A stretch of 64,000 nucleotides of DNA from Sagittula salina (GCF_017813235.1 NZ_JAGISH010000004.1:100747-164746); one strand, 5' to 3'; positions 16,499 to 25,689 are shown, numbered from the stretch's first letter. Translations and numbers: made by a program. Notes: generated from the letters alone by a model not told the origin.

Positions 16499-16837
16499 AT
16501 GCACATCTACAAGATCCTTCGCACCTCCGAATGGGAGGACCTGCGCGCCCGGGGCGAGACTCAGGGCGCGCCGATCGACATCACTGACGGCTACATCCAC
16601 TTCTCCACCGCCGAACAGGCGCGGGAAACGGCAGCAAAACATTTCGCCGGCGCCGAGGGGCTCTACCTCGCCGCTCTCGATCCCGACCGCATGGGCGATG
16701 CGCTGAAGTGGGAACCCTCCCGTGGCGGCGCGCTTTTTCCGCACCTTTACGGCCCGCTGCGGCTGAAGGACGTGGCATGGTGCCAACCGTTGCCGCTGGT
16801 GGATGGTGTCCACCGCTTCCCCGACGGCTTCGCCTGA
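16499..16837 (+). CDS. DUF952 family protein
   Basis: A 112-residue protein of the DUF952 family, recognisable by MHIYKIL at the start, [22 protein letters not shown] (about 30-51) and the acidic-aromatic [18 protein letters not shown] (about 72-89). Structures of relatives resemble ADP-ribosyltransferase folds, but no activity is established. The ATG at 16499 matches the usual N-terminus. pyrD begins 22 bases downstream on the same strand, so they may be co-transcribed. Confidence 0.85.
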   Translation: MHIYKILRTSEWEDLRARGETQGAPIDITDGYIHFSTAEQARETAAKHFAGAEGLYLAALDPDRMGDALKWEPSRGGALFPHLYGPLRLKDVAWCQPLPLVDGVHRFPDGFA

Positions 16838-16859
16838 TCGCGTGGAAAGGAACCCGTCC

Positions 16860-17918
16860 ATGACCCTGACCGAACGCATTGGCCTCGCCGCGCTGCACCG
16901 GCTGGACCCGGAAACCGCCCATGGCCTTGCGCTGACTGCGCTGCGCATGGGCCTTGCCCCGCTGCCCGGCCTTGTCACCACCGACCGGTTGCGCACCACC
17001 GTGGCGGGTCTGCGGCTGGCGAACCCGGTGGGGCTCGCGGCGGGCTTCGACAAGAACGCCGAATGCCTCGCCCCGCTCTCGCGCGCGGGTTTCGGATTCG
17101 TCGAGGTCGGCGCCATCACGCCGCGCCCGCAGCCCGGCAATCCCAGGCCACGCCTGTTTCGCCTGACAGAGGACCGCGCCGCGATCAACCGTTTCGGTTT
17201 CAACAACGACGGGATGGAGACCGCCGCGGCGCGGCTTTCCCGCCGCCCGCGTGACATGGTTCTGGGCCTGAACCTCGGCGCGAACAAGGACGCTGCCGAC
17301 CGTGCCGCCGATTTTGCCACCGTGCTGACCCGCTGCGGCGCGCATCTCGACTTTGCCACGGTCAACGTCTCCTCCCCAAACACCGAAAAGCTTCGCGACC
17401 TGCAAGGGAAGGCCGCGCTTTCCGCGCTTCTGTCGGGTGTCATGACGGCCCGCGATGCCCTGCCGAAACGCATTCCCATCTTTCTCAAGATCGCGCCCGA
17501 CCTCGATACCCGCGGGCTCGAGGACGTGGCCGAGGCTGCGCTGTCAACCGGCGTCTCCGGCATCATCGCCACAAATACGACGATCTCCCGCGAGGGGCTG
17601 CACTCTGCGCAGAAGGTCGAAACCGGCGGCCTCTCCGGTGCGCCGCTCTTCGAGAAATCCACCCGCACGCTGGCGCGGCTTTCGCTGCTGACGCATGGCC
17701 GCCTGCCGCTGATCGGCGTCGGTGGTGTCGGCTCCGCCGAACAGGCCTACGCCAAGATCCGCGCCGGGGCCTCTGCCGTGCAGCTTTATACCGCGCTGAT
17801 CTATCAGGGCCTCAGCCTTGGCGCCGAAATCGCGCGCGGCCTAGATGCGCTGCTGGCGCGCGATGGCTTTGCCACCGTCGCGCAGGCGGTGGGCACCGGA
17901 CGGGAGGACTGGCTGTGA
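16860..17918 (+). CDS. pyrD: Dihydroorotate dehydrogenase (quinone), class 2
   Basis: A 352-residue FMN enzyme of pyrimidine synthesis that oxidises dihydroorotate to orotate with membrane quinone. The N-terminal helical segment ([21 protein letters not shown]) is the membrane-docking extension that marks class 2. Then come [30 protein letters not shown], the NRFGFNNDG substrate motif, NVSSPNT with the catalytic-loop serine, FLKIAPDL, and the FMN-phosphate site [15 protein letters not shown]. The ATG follows the ribosome-binding site aaagga. The next gene starts in the overlap TGATG at its stop. Confidence 0.95.
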   Translation: MTLTERIGLAALHRLDPETAHGLALTALRMGLAPLPGLVTTDRLRTTVAGLRLANPVGLAAGFDKNAECLAPLSRAGFGFVEVGAITPRPQPGNPRPRLFRLTEDRAAINRFGFNNDGMETAAARLSRRPRDMVLGLNLGANKDAADRAADFATVLTRCGAHLDFATVNVSSPNTEKLRDLQGKAALSALLSGVMTARDALPKRIPIFLKIAPDLDTRGLEDVAEAALSTGVSGIIATNTTISREGLHSAQKVETGGLSGAPLFEKSTRTLARLSLLTHGRLPLIGVGGVGSAEQAYAKIRAGASAVQLYTALIYQGLSLGAEIARGLDALLARDGFATVAQAVGTGREDWL

Positions 17919-18256
17919 TGATCCTCTGGCACAATCCGCGCTGCTCCAAATCGCGCGCGGCCCTCGCCCTGCTGGAGGCGCGCGGCGTCGCCTTCGAGAC
18001 CCGGCGCTATCTCGAAGACGCGCCATCGCTCGAAGACCTCCGCATGCTGCACTCCCGTCTCGGCGTGCCCGCCATCCAGATGATGCGCAGCGGCGAGGCG
18101 GCGTTCCGCGAGATGGGCCTGACAAGGGACATGGCCGACGCCGACCTTCTCGCCGCCATGGCGCGGGAACCGCGCCTGATCGAACGCCCGGTGCTGATCG
18201 CGGACGGACGCGCCGTCATCGGCCGCCCCCCGGAACGGGTGCTGGACCTCCTCTAA
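17918..18256 (+). CDS. ArsC-family (glutaredoxin-type) reductase
   Basis: A 112-residue thioredoxin-fold protein of the ArsC/Spx family. The active-site segment is HNPRCSKSR, with one catalytic Cys near residue 9; the family's anion-binding arginines may be met by ERPVLIADGRAVIGRPP near the C-terminus. This fits glutathione/glutaredoxin-coupled arsenate reductase or the YfgD-type paralogue. No arsB, acr3 or arsenic regulator is near. The ATG at 17918 overlaps the pyrD stop by one base (TGATG) behind gggagga; a GTG three bases earlier is also possible. Translational coupling to pyrD is likely. Confidence 0.88.
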   Translation: MILWHNPRCSKSRAALALLEARGVAFETRRYLEDAPSLEDLRMLHSRLGVPAIQMMRSGEAAFREMGLTRDMADADLLAAMAREPRLIERPVLIADGRAVIGRPPERVLDLL

Positions 18257-18670
18257 GCTCCAGTGGTCCGCCGCCCGACGTTCGCGCACCGGACCGTCAT
18301 GCGGCCGCGCCGCGCGCGCGCCGTTCGTCCCGTCTTCCCCTGTCCGCCCTGTCTTCCCCTTTCTGCCCTGTCCGCCCTGTCCGCCCTGTCTGCCCTGTCT
18401 GCCCTGTCTGCCCTGTCTGCCCTGTCTGCCCTGTCTGCCCTGTCTGCCCTGTCTGCCCTGTCTGCCGAAGCGGCCCCACTGCCCCGCCGTCCGTAAACCC
18501 GCGTCCCCGATCCACCACAGCGTGGCCGTGCGAAACGCTCCCCCGCGCAGGGCACCGGCTCCCGCGCCCCTCGCGGGAAAGATCCCGCGCCCCCACCCGA
18601 ACTGCCTCCCGAACTGCCTCCCGAACCGCCGGGCGGCCGCAGCGCGATCAGGGACAAACGTCCGACGGCC
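18257..18670. other. Intergenic region with a 9-bp minisatellite
   Basis: The 414 bases between arsC and the convergent DMT transporter gene contain the 9-bp tandem array at 18362-18460, degenerate array copies on its 5' side, and GC-rich sequence. The long ORFs seen here on both strands are products of the period-9 repeat and are not genes. Confidence 0.75.
18362..18460. repeat. Minisatellite, 11 tandem 9-bp units
   Basis: Eleven uninterrupted units of tctgccctg (two carry a C for T at position 3). Decayed copies precede the array from about 18340. Because the period is a multiple of three, all six frames read through it. Confidence 0.95.
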
Positions 18671-19573
18671 TCAGGTTGCCAGCACAAGCGTCACCACGGA
18701 GCCGGTGAGCACGGCGATGCCCAGCAACTCGCGCGGGGTGACTGTCTCGCGGAACCACAGCACGGAGGCGGCAAGGCTCAGAATCAGTTCCACCTGCCCC
18801 ACGGCATAGACGTAGGCTGCTGTCTGCAGGGTGAAGGCGGTGAACCAGCTCATCGTTCCCGCCGCCGAGGTCACCCCCAGCCAGACCGCCGTGCGCCGTG
18901 CAGTCCACGCGCGCGTGATCTCTCCGGGGTCGCGCCAGCGCAGCCAGGCCGCCATCGCCAGCGCCTGCCCGGTCGTCACGCAGGCCAGCGCCACCGCTGC
19001 GCGCAGCAGCGGATCGTCCGTGCCAACCTCCAGCGTCGCGGCGCGATACCCCACCCCCGCCACCGCAAAGAAAAAGCCCGAGCCAAGCCCCAGCACCACC
19101 GCCCGGCTGCGCAGCTGCGCCCAGACAGATCCCCCGATCCCCGGCGTGCGCGACAGCAGCAGCACGCCGATCAGCCCGACCCCGATCCCCACCCAGCCCA
19201 GCCGGGAAACCCTTTCGCCCAGCAGCACCAGCCCCAGCAGCGCGGTCTGGATCACCTCGGTCTTCTTCAGCGTGATGCCGACGGCAAAGTTCCTCTCACG
19301 GAAGGCCAGCACCACCAGTACCGTGGCAAGGATCTGCCCCAACCCGCCGAACACAGCCCAGCCCCAGAAGCCCGGCCCGACCTCCGGCAGCGCCGCGCCC
19401 GTCCACCACAGATACGCCCCCAGCACCGCCAGCCCCGCCGGACTGGCATAGGCAAAGCGGGCAAAGGTGCTGCCGGTCGCGCTCAGCTGCCCCTGCGCCA
19501 GCCCCTTCTGCACCATGAAGCGCACCGTCTGAAAGGTGGCGGCGCTGAGCGTGGCGATGATCCAGAGTTCCAT
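18671..19573 (-). CDS. DMT-superfamily (EamA) transporter
   Basis: A 300-residue inner-membrane protein with about ten hydrophobic helices arranged as two EamA repeats (1-145 and 150-300). Examples are GLAVLGAYLWWTGAAL and AVVLGLGSGFFFAVAGVGYRAA. The second repeat ends VTPRELLGIAVLTGSVVTLVLAT, typical of the family. These carriers export or import small metabolites such as amino acids; the cargo cannot be deduced. A desaturase gene lies 51 bases upstream on the same strand, so they may share a transcript. Confidence 0.87.
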   Translation of the reverse strand: MELWIIATLSAATFQTVRFMVQKGLAQGQLSATGSTFARFAYASPAGLAVLGAYLWWTGAALPEVGPGFWGWAVFGGLGQILATVLVVLAFRERNFAVGITLKKTEVIQTALLGLVLLGERVSRLGWVGIGVGLIGVLLLSRTPGIGGSVWAQLRSRAVVLGLGSGFFFAVAGVGYRAATLEVGTDDPLLRAAVALACVTTGQALAMAAWLRWRDPGEITRAWTARRTAVWLGVTSAAGTMSWFTAFTLQTAAYVYAVGQVELILSLAASVLWFRETVTPRELLGIAVLTGSVVTLVLAT

Positions 19574-19624
19574 GCCGCCGTCATGCGCCGCACCCCGGCG
19601 ACTGTCCAGCCCCCGGATCCGCGT

Positions 19625-20563
19625 TCAACGCGGCCAGAGCGGGTGCGGCACCGGGTCCTTCGCCGTGAGCAGGTAGCGCCGCAGCACCTCCCCGTAGGAG
19701 CGGTAGCGATACCCGCCATTGCGGGACAGATAGCGCGCGCGATTGCCGCGATACAGCTCCGGCAGCCGATACCACGGCACCGCCGCGTGCATGTGGTGCA
19801 CAACATGCAGGTTGTTGTTCAGGAAGATCAACGCCAGCACGCCGCGATCCTCGATCACCACCGTGCGCCCGCGCGCGTCCTCATGCGCGCGATGCTCAAG
19901 AAAGGTGCGGATCTTCAGCACTGCCAGCGCGGCATAGACCGACAGGCCAAAGGCCCACCCCGGCATCTGCCCCACGGCAGCCACCCACCACAGCACCACC
20001 GCCACCGCAGGCAGGTGCTGCGCATAGCCCAGCAGCACCCGCCTGTCGCCCGCCCGCATCCGCCGCAGGTCCGCCAGTGTGAAGGCCACCGTTCCCAAGG
20101 CCGGGCCGATCAGCATCCGCCCCGCCAGCGTGTTGTTCACGCGCAGCACCGCGCGCCACCAGCCCGGCAAGGCCCGCCAGATCTTCGGATCGCAATAATT
20201 GCTTTCGGGGTCATCATAGGGGTCCGTCAGGATCGAATCGCGGTGATGCGCCAGATGCGTGTCCTTGAACCGCAAATAGGGCACCACCAGAGTCAGCGCC
20301 GGAAAGACCAGCGCCGCATTCGCCCACCGCGATCGAAACGGATGCCCGTGCAGCGCCTCATGCGTCAGCGAGGAATGCAGCGCGGTGGAAAACGTCACCA
20401 TCGCCATGCCCAGCGGCAGCCAGACCTCCGCCGCTGCCGTCGTCCCCAGCATCCACAACCCGTAGCACACCGCCAGCAGGCACAGCGTCGGCCATTCCAC
20501 CCCGCGCATCCACCGCGCCCCAAGATAGGACAGTCGTCCTGTCCCGTTTTCCCGCCTATGCAT
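19625..20563 (-). CDS. Membrane fatty acid desaturase-like protein
   Basis: A 312-residue di-iron membrane enzyme. Three histidine boxes are visible: HEALHGH (about 69-75), HLAHHRD (about 104-110) and HVVHHMHA (about 253-260), separated by hydrophobic spans (ALVFPALTLVVPYL; AVAVVLWWVAAVGQMPGWAFGL). It should introduce a double bond or hydroxyl into a lipid. The ATG at 20563 (MHRRENGTG) starts the conserved part; an upstream in-frame ATG adds 25 unconvincing residues and falls in the promoter region. It is divergent from an XRE regulator gene with an inverted repeat between them, which points to local control. Confidence 0.83.
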   Translation of the reverse strand: MHRRENGTGRLSYLGARWMRGVEWPTLCLLAVCYGLWMLGTTAAAEVWLPLGMAMVTFSTALHSSLTHEALHGHPFRSRWANAALVFPALTLVVPYLRFKDTHLAHHRDSILTDPYDDPESNYCDPKIWRALPGWWRAVLRVNNTLAGRMLIGPALGTVAFTLADLRRMRAGDRRVLLGYAQHLPAVAVVLWWVAAVGQMPGWAFGLSVYAALAVLKIRTFLEHRAHEDARGRTVVIEDRGVLALIFLNNNLHVVHHMHAAVPWYRLPELYRGNRARYLSRNGGYRYRSYGEVLRRYLLTAKDPVPHPLWPR

Positions 20564-20652
20564 TCCGGTCCCTTTGCTGCAATCCTTACCATACCCTAGA
20601 GAAACCCAAAGGCAGCGGCCATTCCGAGAACAGTTCACAAAATCCGCATAAG

Positions 20653-20666
20653 GTGATAATAATCAC
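20653..20666. promoter_or_regulatory. Inverted repeat in the desaturase/XRE divergent promoter
   Basis: gtgat (20653-20657) and atcac (20662-20666) form a symmetric site with spacer aata in an AT-rich stretch, 27 bases before the XRE gene and 90 before the desaturase. This is a good operator candidate for the XRE protein. Confidence 0.45.
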
Positions 20667-20692
20667 TATATGACGCAGTTCCTCCCCAACCG

Positions 20693-21547
20693 ATGAACAC
20701 CGACAAACGCACCCGCGCCGCGCTGTTCCGCACCCGCCTCCGCGCTGCGATGGAGGACGCAGGCAGCAACCAGACAGCGCTGGCCCGTGCCGTCGGCGTG
20801 GACCGCTCCACGCTTTCGCAGCTCTTGCGCGACAGCGGACCGCGCCTGCCCAATGCCCACCTGACGGCCGCCTGCGCGCAGGCGCTGGGGGTTTCCTCGG
20901 ACTGGCTGCTGGGGCTTTCCGACCGGCCCGAACGCGCCGCCGACCTGCTGGCCAACGCCATGACCCTGACCGAGGCACCGCGCGCATTGGTCGACGAACA
21001 GATCTTTGCCTGGCATCAGGAGGCCGAGGGCTACAAGATCCGCTATGTGCCCCCCGCCCTGCCCGACATGCTGAAAACCCGCGACGTGCTGGCGTGGGAA
21101 TACGAACTGCACCTCGGGCGCACCACCGAACAGGCGATCAACGCCTCCACCGACCGTCTGAACTGGATGCGCGCCTCGCAATCGGATTACGAAATCGCCC
21201 TGCCCCTGTCAGAACTTCAGGCCTTTGCCGAGGGCTCGGGCTACTACACCGGCCTGCCCGCCGCGATGCGCCGCACACAGCTGGACCTGATGGCCGAACT
21301 GACCGAAACGCTCTACCCCCGCCTGCGGGTGACGCTCTACGATCCGCGACGGCTCTATTCCGCGCCACTGACGGTGTTCGGCCCGCTGCTCGCTGTGCTC
21401 TACCTTGGCCGCAACTATCTGGCGTTCCGCGACAGCGACCGGCTGGCGGTCTTCACCGCGCATTTCGACCACCTCGTAAAAGAGGCCGAGATCACCGCCC
21501 GCGCCCTGCCCACCCACCTGCGCGCGCTGCGCAACACCGTGCGTTAG
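20693..21547 (+). CDS. XRE-family HTH transcriptional regulator
   Basis: A 284-residue cytosolic regulator. The helix-turn-helix occupies about 20-62 (NQTALARAVGVDRSTLSQLLRD), followed by ALGVSSDWLLGLSDRPERA, the usual tail of an XRE domain. The remaining 210 residues are a ligand- or partner-binding region with no catalytic motif that I recognise. A conserved aromatic run (YEIALPLSELQAFAEGSGYY, about 164-183) lies near its middle. It is divergent from the desaturase gene, and their shared 129-base promoter contains an inverted repeat, so it probably regulates itself and the desaturase. Confidence 0.87.
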   Translation: MNTDKRTRAALFRTRLRAAMEDAGSNQTALARAVGVDRSTLSQLLRDSGPRLPNAHLTAACAQALGVSSDWLLGLSDRPERAADLLANAMTLTEAPRALVDEQIFAWHQEAEGYKIRYVPPALPDMLKTRDVLAWEYELHLGRTTEQAINASTDRLNWMRASQSDYEIALPLSELQAFAEGSGYYTGLPAAMRRTQLDLMAELTETLYPRLRVTLYDPRRLYSAPLTVFGPLLAVLYLGRNYLAFRDSDRLAVFTAHFDHLVKEAEITARALPTHLRALRNTVR

Positions 21548-21562
21548 AGTCTCTGTGGCGCC

Positions 21563-21640
21563 GGACCGGGCCTCCGGATCGGGCCACAGGACCGGGCCTC
21601 CGGATCGGGCCACAAGATCGAGCCACAGGATCGAGCCTCT
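21563..21640. repeat. Minisatellite, six 13-bp units
   Basis: Units alternate between ggaccgggcctcc and ggatcgggccaca (two perfect 26-base pairs), then agatcgagccaca and ggatcgagcctct. The array starts 16 bases after the XRE regulator stop codon. Confidence 0.88.
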
Positions 21641-21680
21641 GGGTCGGCATCGCCGGGCGGCCGACCAGGGTCGCAGGCGG

Positions 21681-22118
21681 TCAGTGCAGCGTGACAAACG
21701 ACGTATCCGGCATCATCGCCACCGCGCGGGCAAAGATGCGGATCGTGCTGTCGGTCGACCCCAGGCGCAGGCAGACGCAGGTGACGTCATCGACGCCGAA
21801 GTCCTGCGCGATCTTCGCCAGCTTCGGGTGCGCGGGCTCCAGCCAGAGCCTGTCGATGGCTTCGGCGGCGATGACGCCGAAATTCATCTCCATCTCCAGC
21901 CCGTAGCATTCGAGGAACTCCACGATCGTGACGGGTTCGCTGGGACGCGGCTGCTCGTCGGACCATTCGACCACCAGCCGTACCACGTCGCGGTGCCCCG
22001 GTTCGGTACGGTCGATGTAGATCTCCAGCAGCCAGGCGTCGTGCCAGGCGATTTCGGTGAGACTGTCGAGCCCGAAGGCATCGGCGGCGCTATCGGCGAG
22101 GTGGTCTTCGGCATCCAT
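21681..22118 (-). CDS. Hypothetical protein
   Basis: A 145-residue acidic protein with no signal peptide or membrane span. Its features are EIAWHDAWLLEIYIDRTEPGHRD (about 22-44), VRLVVEWSD, a cysteine-tyrosine segment FLECYGLEMEMNFGVIAAEAID (about 68-89) and a short beta-like C-terminus. The combination WHDxxLLxIxIDRxxPGxxD with xCYxLxxxMNFGVIA looks like a conserved unnamed family, possibly an immunity-type or ligand-binding small protein; I assign no function. It converges with the XRE gene and has no operon partner. Confidence 0.7.
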   Translation of the reverse strand: MDAEDHLADSAADAFGLDSLTEIAWHDAWLLEIYIDRTEPGHRDVVRLVVEWSDEQPRPSEPVTIVEFLECYGLEMEMNFGVIAAEAIDRLWLEPAHPKLAKIAQDFGVDDVTCVCLRLGSTDSTIRIFARAVAMMPDTSFVTLH

Positions 22119-22240
22119 GTCTTTAGCAGATCACCCTTCGCCGCCGGGTGCAATCGCCAAGACCGCCCGCCCGGCCGGAACGTCGCGGCCCGCCCCGGTT
22201 CCGCTGCGGTTCAGCAGCGCGGGCGGGTTCGGGGTAATGC

Positions 22241-22317
22241 TGGGTCAGCTCTGGGGCAGCTCTGGGTCAGCTCTGGGCCAGAGCGAGGCCAGAGCGAGGC
22301 CAGAGCGAGGCCAGAGC
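22241..22317. repeat. Minisatellite, seven contiguous 11-bp units
   Basis: Units 1-3 are tgggtcagctc or tggggcagctc, unit 4 (tgggccagagc) is a hybrid, and units 5-7 are gaggccagagc. Two related families are thus joined in register through a transitional copy. Confidence 0.9.
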
Positions 22318-22821
22318 GGATCCAATTCGGAACCGGGTCGGTAACGATGCATTCGGGCCCAGGGGCTGGCCCCGGCTGCGGGGCCGGATCAGTCCACCCC
22401 ATCGGCCCAAATGGCAGAGCCAAAGGCTTTTCGCCTTGCTGCGCAAGGCGACCGGCGCGCCCTACGGGCGCGATCAGGACACCGAGCATGGTCAGGACAG
22501 AAAGTTAATTATTATTTGCCAAAGAGAAGCGGAAGAGATCCCGTGCCCCGCCTCCTTTCCTCTATTTGTCGGTGGCCCGCGATTTCCGGCGTTTTCACGC
22601 CGCGGCGCGCCCGACGACAGGCACCCGTCCAGATGGCCGGTATCGGCAAACTGCCTGTTCGTATCGTGCGAAAAACGCCTCCGCCCACATGGTTTCGCCG
22701 CGCTGCGCAAGACTTTGGAATTCGGTTCAGAACCGTCGATGAAAGGGCGCACACGGGGCCCCAGGCGTTAACAAATCGTGATCAGAATTTCCCAATGCCT
22801 TGATTCTATTTCCATAAAGGA

Positions 22822-22840
22822 GTGTCCCACGCTGGGACAC
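22822..22840. terminator. Hairpin downstream of folD
   Basis: A perfect 8-bp stem gtgtccca/tgggacac with a 3-base loop lies about 50 bases after the folD stop. On the minus strand it is followed by tccttta, a weak T-tract. It could be the folD terminator or a protein-binding palindrome. Confidence 0.4.
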
Positions 22841-22889
22841 CCCCAGGTTTGACAGGCCCGATCCGGATCCCAATGGCCCGGTCAGAGGT

Positions 22890-23807
22890 TCAGGCCGTGA
22901 GCCCCTCCGGCTCAGGCAGGCCATTGGCGCGGCAGCAGGCGGTGACCGTGTTGGCCAGGAGGCAGGCGATCGTCATCGGCCCCACTCCACCCGGAACCGG
23001 CGTGATCGCCCCGGCCACGGCGGCGCAGCTCTCGAAATGACAGTCTCCCACGAGGCGGGTCTTCACGCTGCCGTCCTCGTTGGTGCCCTTCTCCGGCGCG
23101 CCGATCCGGTTGATGCCGACGTCGATGACCGTGGCGCCCGGTTTGATCCAGTCGCCCGGCACCATCTCCGGACGACCCACCGCCGCCACCACGATATCGG
23201 CCCTCCGCACCACCTGCGGCAGGTCCTTCGTCCGGGAATGCGCGATGGTCACCGTGCAGCTGTCTCCCAGCAGGAGCTGCGCCATCGGCTTGCCGACGAT
23301 GTTCGATCGCCCGATCACCACCGCATCCATCCCCGAGAGGCTGCCATGATGGTCACGCAGCATCATCAAGCAACCCAACGGCGTACAGGGGACCATGCTC
23401 TTCTGCCCGGTCCCGAGGAGACCGACGTTCGAAATGTGGAACCCGTCCACATCCTTCTCCGGATCGATCGCGTTGATCACCAGATCCTCGTCCAGATGCT
23501 TTGGCAACGGAAGCTGAACGAGGATGCCATGCACGTCGCGGTCCGCATTGAGCCGCTTGATCAGCGCCAGAAGTTCCGCCTCGGCGGTGTCCGCGTCCAG
23601 ACGGTGCTCGTAGGAGTTCATGCCGACTTCGGCGGTCATCTTCCCCTTCGAGCGCACATAAACCTGGCTGGCCGGGTCTTCGCCCACCAGCACCACCGCC
23701 AGCCCCGGCGTCAGCCCATGCTCTTCCTTCAGCCGCGCCACGTGTTCCGCCACTTCGCCGCGCACAGTTGCCGCAAAGGCCTTGCCATCGATGATCTTCG
23801 CCGTCAT
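22890..23807 (-). CDS. folD: Bifunctional methylenetetrahydrofolate dehydrogenase/methenyltetrahydrofolate cyclohydrolase
   Basis: A 305-residue cytosolic enzyme interconverting 5,10-methylene-, 5,10-methenyl- and 10-formyl-tetrahydrofolate with NADP. The catalytic segment [14 protein letters not shown] (about 49-62) contains the conserved Tyr and Lys. [11 protein letters not shown] (about 98-108), DGFH and the Rossmann motif [16 protein letters not shown] (about 162-177) follow, then [16 protein letters not shown] at the end. Length is normal. fhs lies 205 bases upstream on the same strand, giving a complete formate-to-methylene-THF branch. Confidence 0.96.
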   Translation of the reverse strand: MTAKIIDGKAFAATVRGEVAEHVARLKEEHGLTPGLAVVLVGEDPASQVYVRSKGKMTAEVGMNSYEHRLDADTAEAELLALIKRLNADRDVHGILVQLPLPKHLDEDLVINAIDPEKDVDGFHISNVGLLGTGQKSMVPCTPLGCLMMLRDHHGSLSGMDAVVIGRSNIVGKPMAQLLLGDSCTVTIAHSRTKDLPQVVRRADIVVAAVGRPEMVPGDWIKPGATVIDVGINRIGAPEKGTNEDGSVKTRLVGDCHFESCAAVAGAITPVPGGVGPMTIACLLANTVTACCRANGLPEPEGLTA

Positions 23808-23871
23808 TCGCCGTTTTCCTTTTCCATTCCGTATGGCGGCGAAAGCAACCCGTCGCCTTGAACCTCTGCCG

Positions 23872-23894
23872 CTTCTCGTTGGCCGAAATACTTG
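23872..23894 (+). repeat. Composite intergenic element box, copy 5
   Basis: cttctcgttggccgaaatac, a diverged form of the box, lies in the 205-base gap between folD and fhs. No strong hairpin adjoins it. Confidence 0.5.
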
Positions 23895-24012
23895 ATCCTG
23901 CCTACCCGCCCGACGCGACCGTTTCCATGCCAGGCGCGAGCGATGGGACGGTGGGCGGGGCGACTTCGTAGAAGAGCGCCGTCCCGCCGTTTCCGATAGG
24001 CCCCGGATGACC

Positions 24013-25689
24013 TCAGAAAAGCCCTTCGATCAAACCTTGCTCGTTCAGGCGGATCGCTTCGGCTGCCGGAACGCGTGGCAGGCCCGGCATGGTCATGATC
24101 TCGCCGCAGACCACCACGACAAAGCCCGCCCCCGCCGACAGCCGAACCTCCCGCACGGGGATGTCGAAACCCATGGGCGCGCCGCGCTGGCCCGGATCGG
24201 TCGAGAAGGAATATTGCGTCTTCGCCATGCAGACTGGCAGGTGGCCATAGCCCTGTTCCTCCCAGTCCTTCAACTGGGCCCTGACCTTCGCATCCATCAC
24301 CACGCCGTCGGCACGGTAGATTTCGCGGCAGACAGTCTCGATCTTCTCGGCAAGGCCCAGGTCATCGCCATATAGCGGCGCGTAGTTGGCAGATCCGCCC
24401 TCGCAGAGGTCCACCACCTTGCGCGCCGTTGCTTCGATGCCGGCACCGCCCTCGGCCCAGTGCGTGTTCAGGATCGCCTCGACGCCCATTTCGGCGCAGT
24501 AGTCCATCACAGCCTGCACTTCGGCTTCGGTGTCGGTGACGAAGTGGTTGATCCCCACCACCGCCGGGACACCGAACTTCTTCATGTTCTCGATGTGCCG
24601 GCCAAGGTTCGGGCAGCCGTCTCTTACCGCGGCGACGTTCTCCGCTCCGAGGTCGGCCTTGGCGACACCGCCGTTCATCTTCATCGCGCGCACGGTGGCG
24701 ACGATCACCACCGCGTCGGGCTTCAGCCCGGCCTTGCGGCACTTGATGTCCATGAACTTTTCGGCACCGAGGTCCGCGCCAAAGCCCGCTTCGGTCACCA
24801 CGTAGTCGCACAGCTTCAGCGCCGTGGTCGTAGCGATGACCGAATTGCAGCCATGTGCGATATTGGCAAACGGCCCGCCGTGTACGAAGGCCGGGTTGTT
24901 TTCCAGTGTCTGCACAAGGTTGGGCTGCATCGCGTCCTTCAACAGCACCGTCATGGCGCCTTCGGCCTTGATGTCGCGGCAGAACACCGGCGTCTTGTCG
25001 CGGCGATAGGCGACGATCATGTTTCCCAGCCGCTTTTCCAGGTCCTTCAGATCGCGTGCCAGACAGAGGATCGCCATGACCTCGGATGCCACGGTTATGT
25101 CAAAACCGTCCTCGCGTGGGTAGCCGTTCGCCACACCGCCCAGCGACGACGTGATCTGCCGCAGCGAGCGGTCATTCATGTCCACCACGCGGCGCCAGGT
25201 CACGCGGCGCTGGTCGATCTCGCAACCATTGCCCCAGTAGATGTGGTTGTCGATCATCGCCGACAGCAGCGAATGGGCCGAAGTGATCGCGTGGAAGTCA
25301 CCGGTGAAATGGAGGTTCATCTCCTCCATCGGCACGACCTGCGCGTAGCCGCCGCCGGCGGCTCCGCCTTTCATTCCGAAGTTCGGGCCGAGACTGGCCT
25401 CGCGGATGCAGATCATGGCGCGTTTGCCGATGCGGTTCAGACCGTCGCCCAGCCCCACGGTGGTCGTGGTCTTGCCCTCTCCGGCGGGGGTCGGGTTGAT
25501 CGCGGTGACGAGGATCAGCTTCCCGTCCGGGCGGTCCTGCACGGAGTCGATGAAGGCTTGGCCGATCTTCGCCTTGTCGTGGCCGTAGGGCAGCAGGTGT
25601 TCGGCCGGGATACCCAACCTGTCCCCGATCTGCTGGATCGGCTGCTTCTTCGCCTCACGGGCAATCTCGATGTCGCTCTTGTAGGCCAA
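24013..25689 (-). CDS. fhs: Formate-tetrahydrofolate ligase
   Basis: A 558-residue ATP-dependent ligase making 10-formyl-THF from formate. Motifs: the P-loop region [17 protein letters not shown] (about 65-81), [35 protein letters not shown], and [10 protein letters not shown]. The start is best placed at the TTG at 25689, giving [10 protein letters not shown], because agggaggtgg sits at ideal distance before it and the protein then has the normal length. The frame stays open 93 bases further upstream to an ATG that would add a non-conserved extension. Together with folD it feeds formate, for example from C1 or glyoxylate-linked metabolism, into the folate pool. Confidence 0.95.
   Translation of the reverse strand: MAYKSDIEIAREAKKQPIQQIGDRLGIPAEHLLPYGHDKAKIGQAFIDSVQDRPDGKLILVTAINPTPAGEGKTTTTVGLGDGLNRIGKRAMICIREASLGPNFGMKGGAAGGGYAQVVPMEEMNLHFTGDFHAITSAHSLLSAMIDNHIYWGNGCEIDQRRVTWRRVVDMNDRSLRQITSSLGGVANGYPREDGFDITVASEVMAILCLARDLKDLEKRLGNMIVAYRRDKTPVFCRDIKAEGAMTVLLKDAMQPNLVQTLENNPAFVHGGPFANIAHGCNSVIATTTALKLCDYVVTEAGFGADLGAEKFMDIKCRKAGLKPDAVVIVATVRAMKMNGGVAKADLGAENVAAVRDGCPNLGRHIENMKKFGVPAVVGINHFVTDTEAEVQAVMDYCAEMGVEAILNTHWAEGGAGIEATARKVVDLCEGGSANYAPLYGDDLGLAEKIETVCREIYRADGVVMDAKVRAQLKDWEEQGYGHLPVCMAKTQYSFSTDPGQRGAPMGFDIPVREVRLSAGAGFVVVVCGEIMTMPGLPRVPAAEAIRLNEQGLIEGLF

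Larger units (their letters stand above)
22119..22889. other. 771-base intergenic region with minisatellite and no gene
   Basis: This region between the hypothetical gene and folD contains the 11-bp array (22241-22317), two relatively AT-rich patches (about 22500-22520 and 22765-22825) and a hairpin after folD. Short open frames exist on both strands but none has a ribosome-binding site plus recognisable domain. It may be decayed coding sequence. Confidence 0.6.

Noticed and set aside
18263..18687. Repeat-containing proteins (SAL, DRA or QTG repeats) over the 9-bp array
   Set aside because: The period-9 array keeps every frame open; flanks carry no start signal or conserved domain.
18362..22317. 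CRISPR-like arrays
   Set aside because: Units of 9, 11 and 13 bases are directly adjacent with no unique spacers, and no cas gene is present.
22411..22803. A 130-codon plus-strand frame before folD
   Set aside because: Arg/Pro-rich composition, no domain and no start signal; treated as part of an intergenic region.
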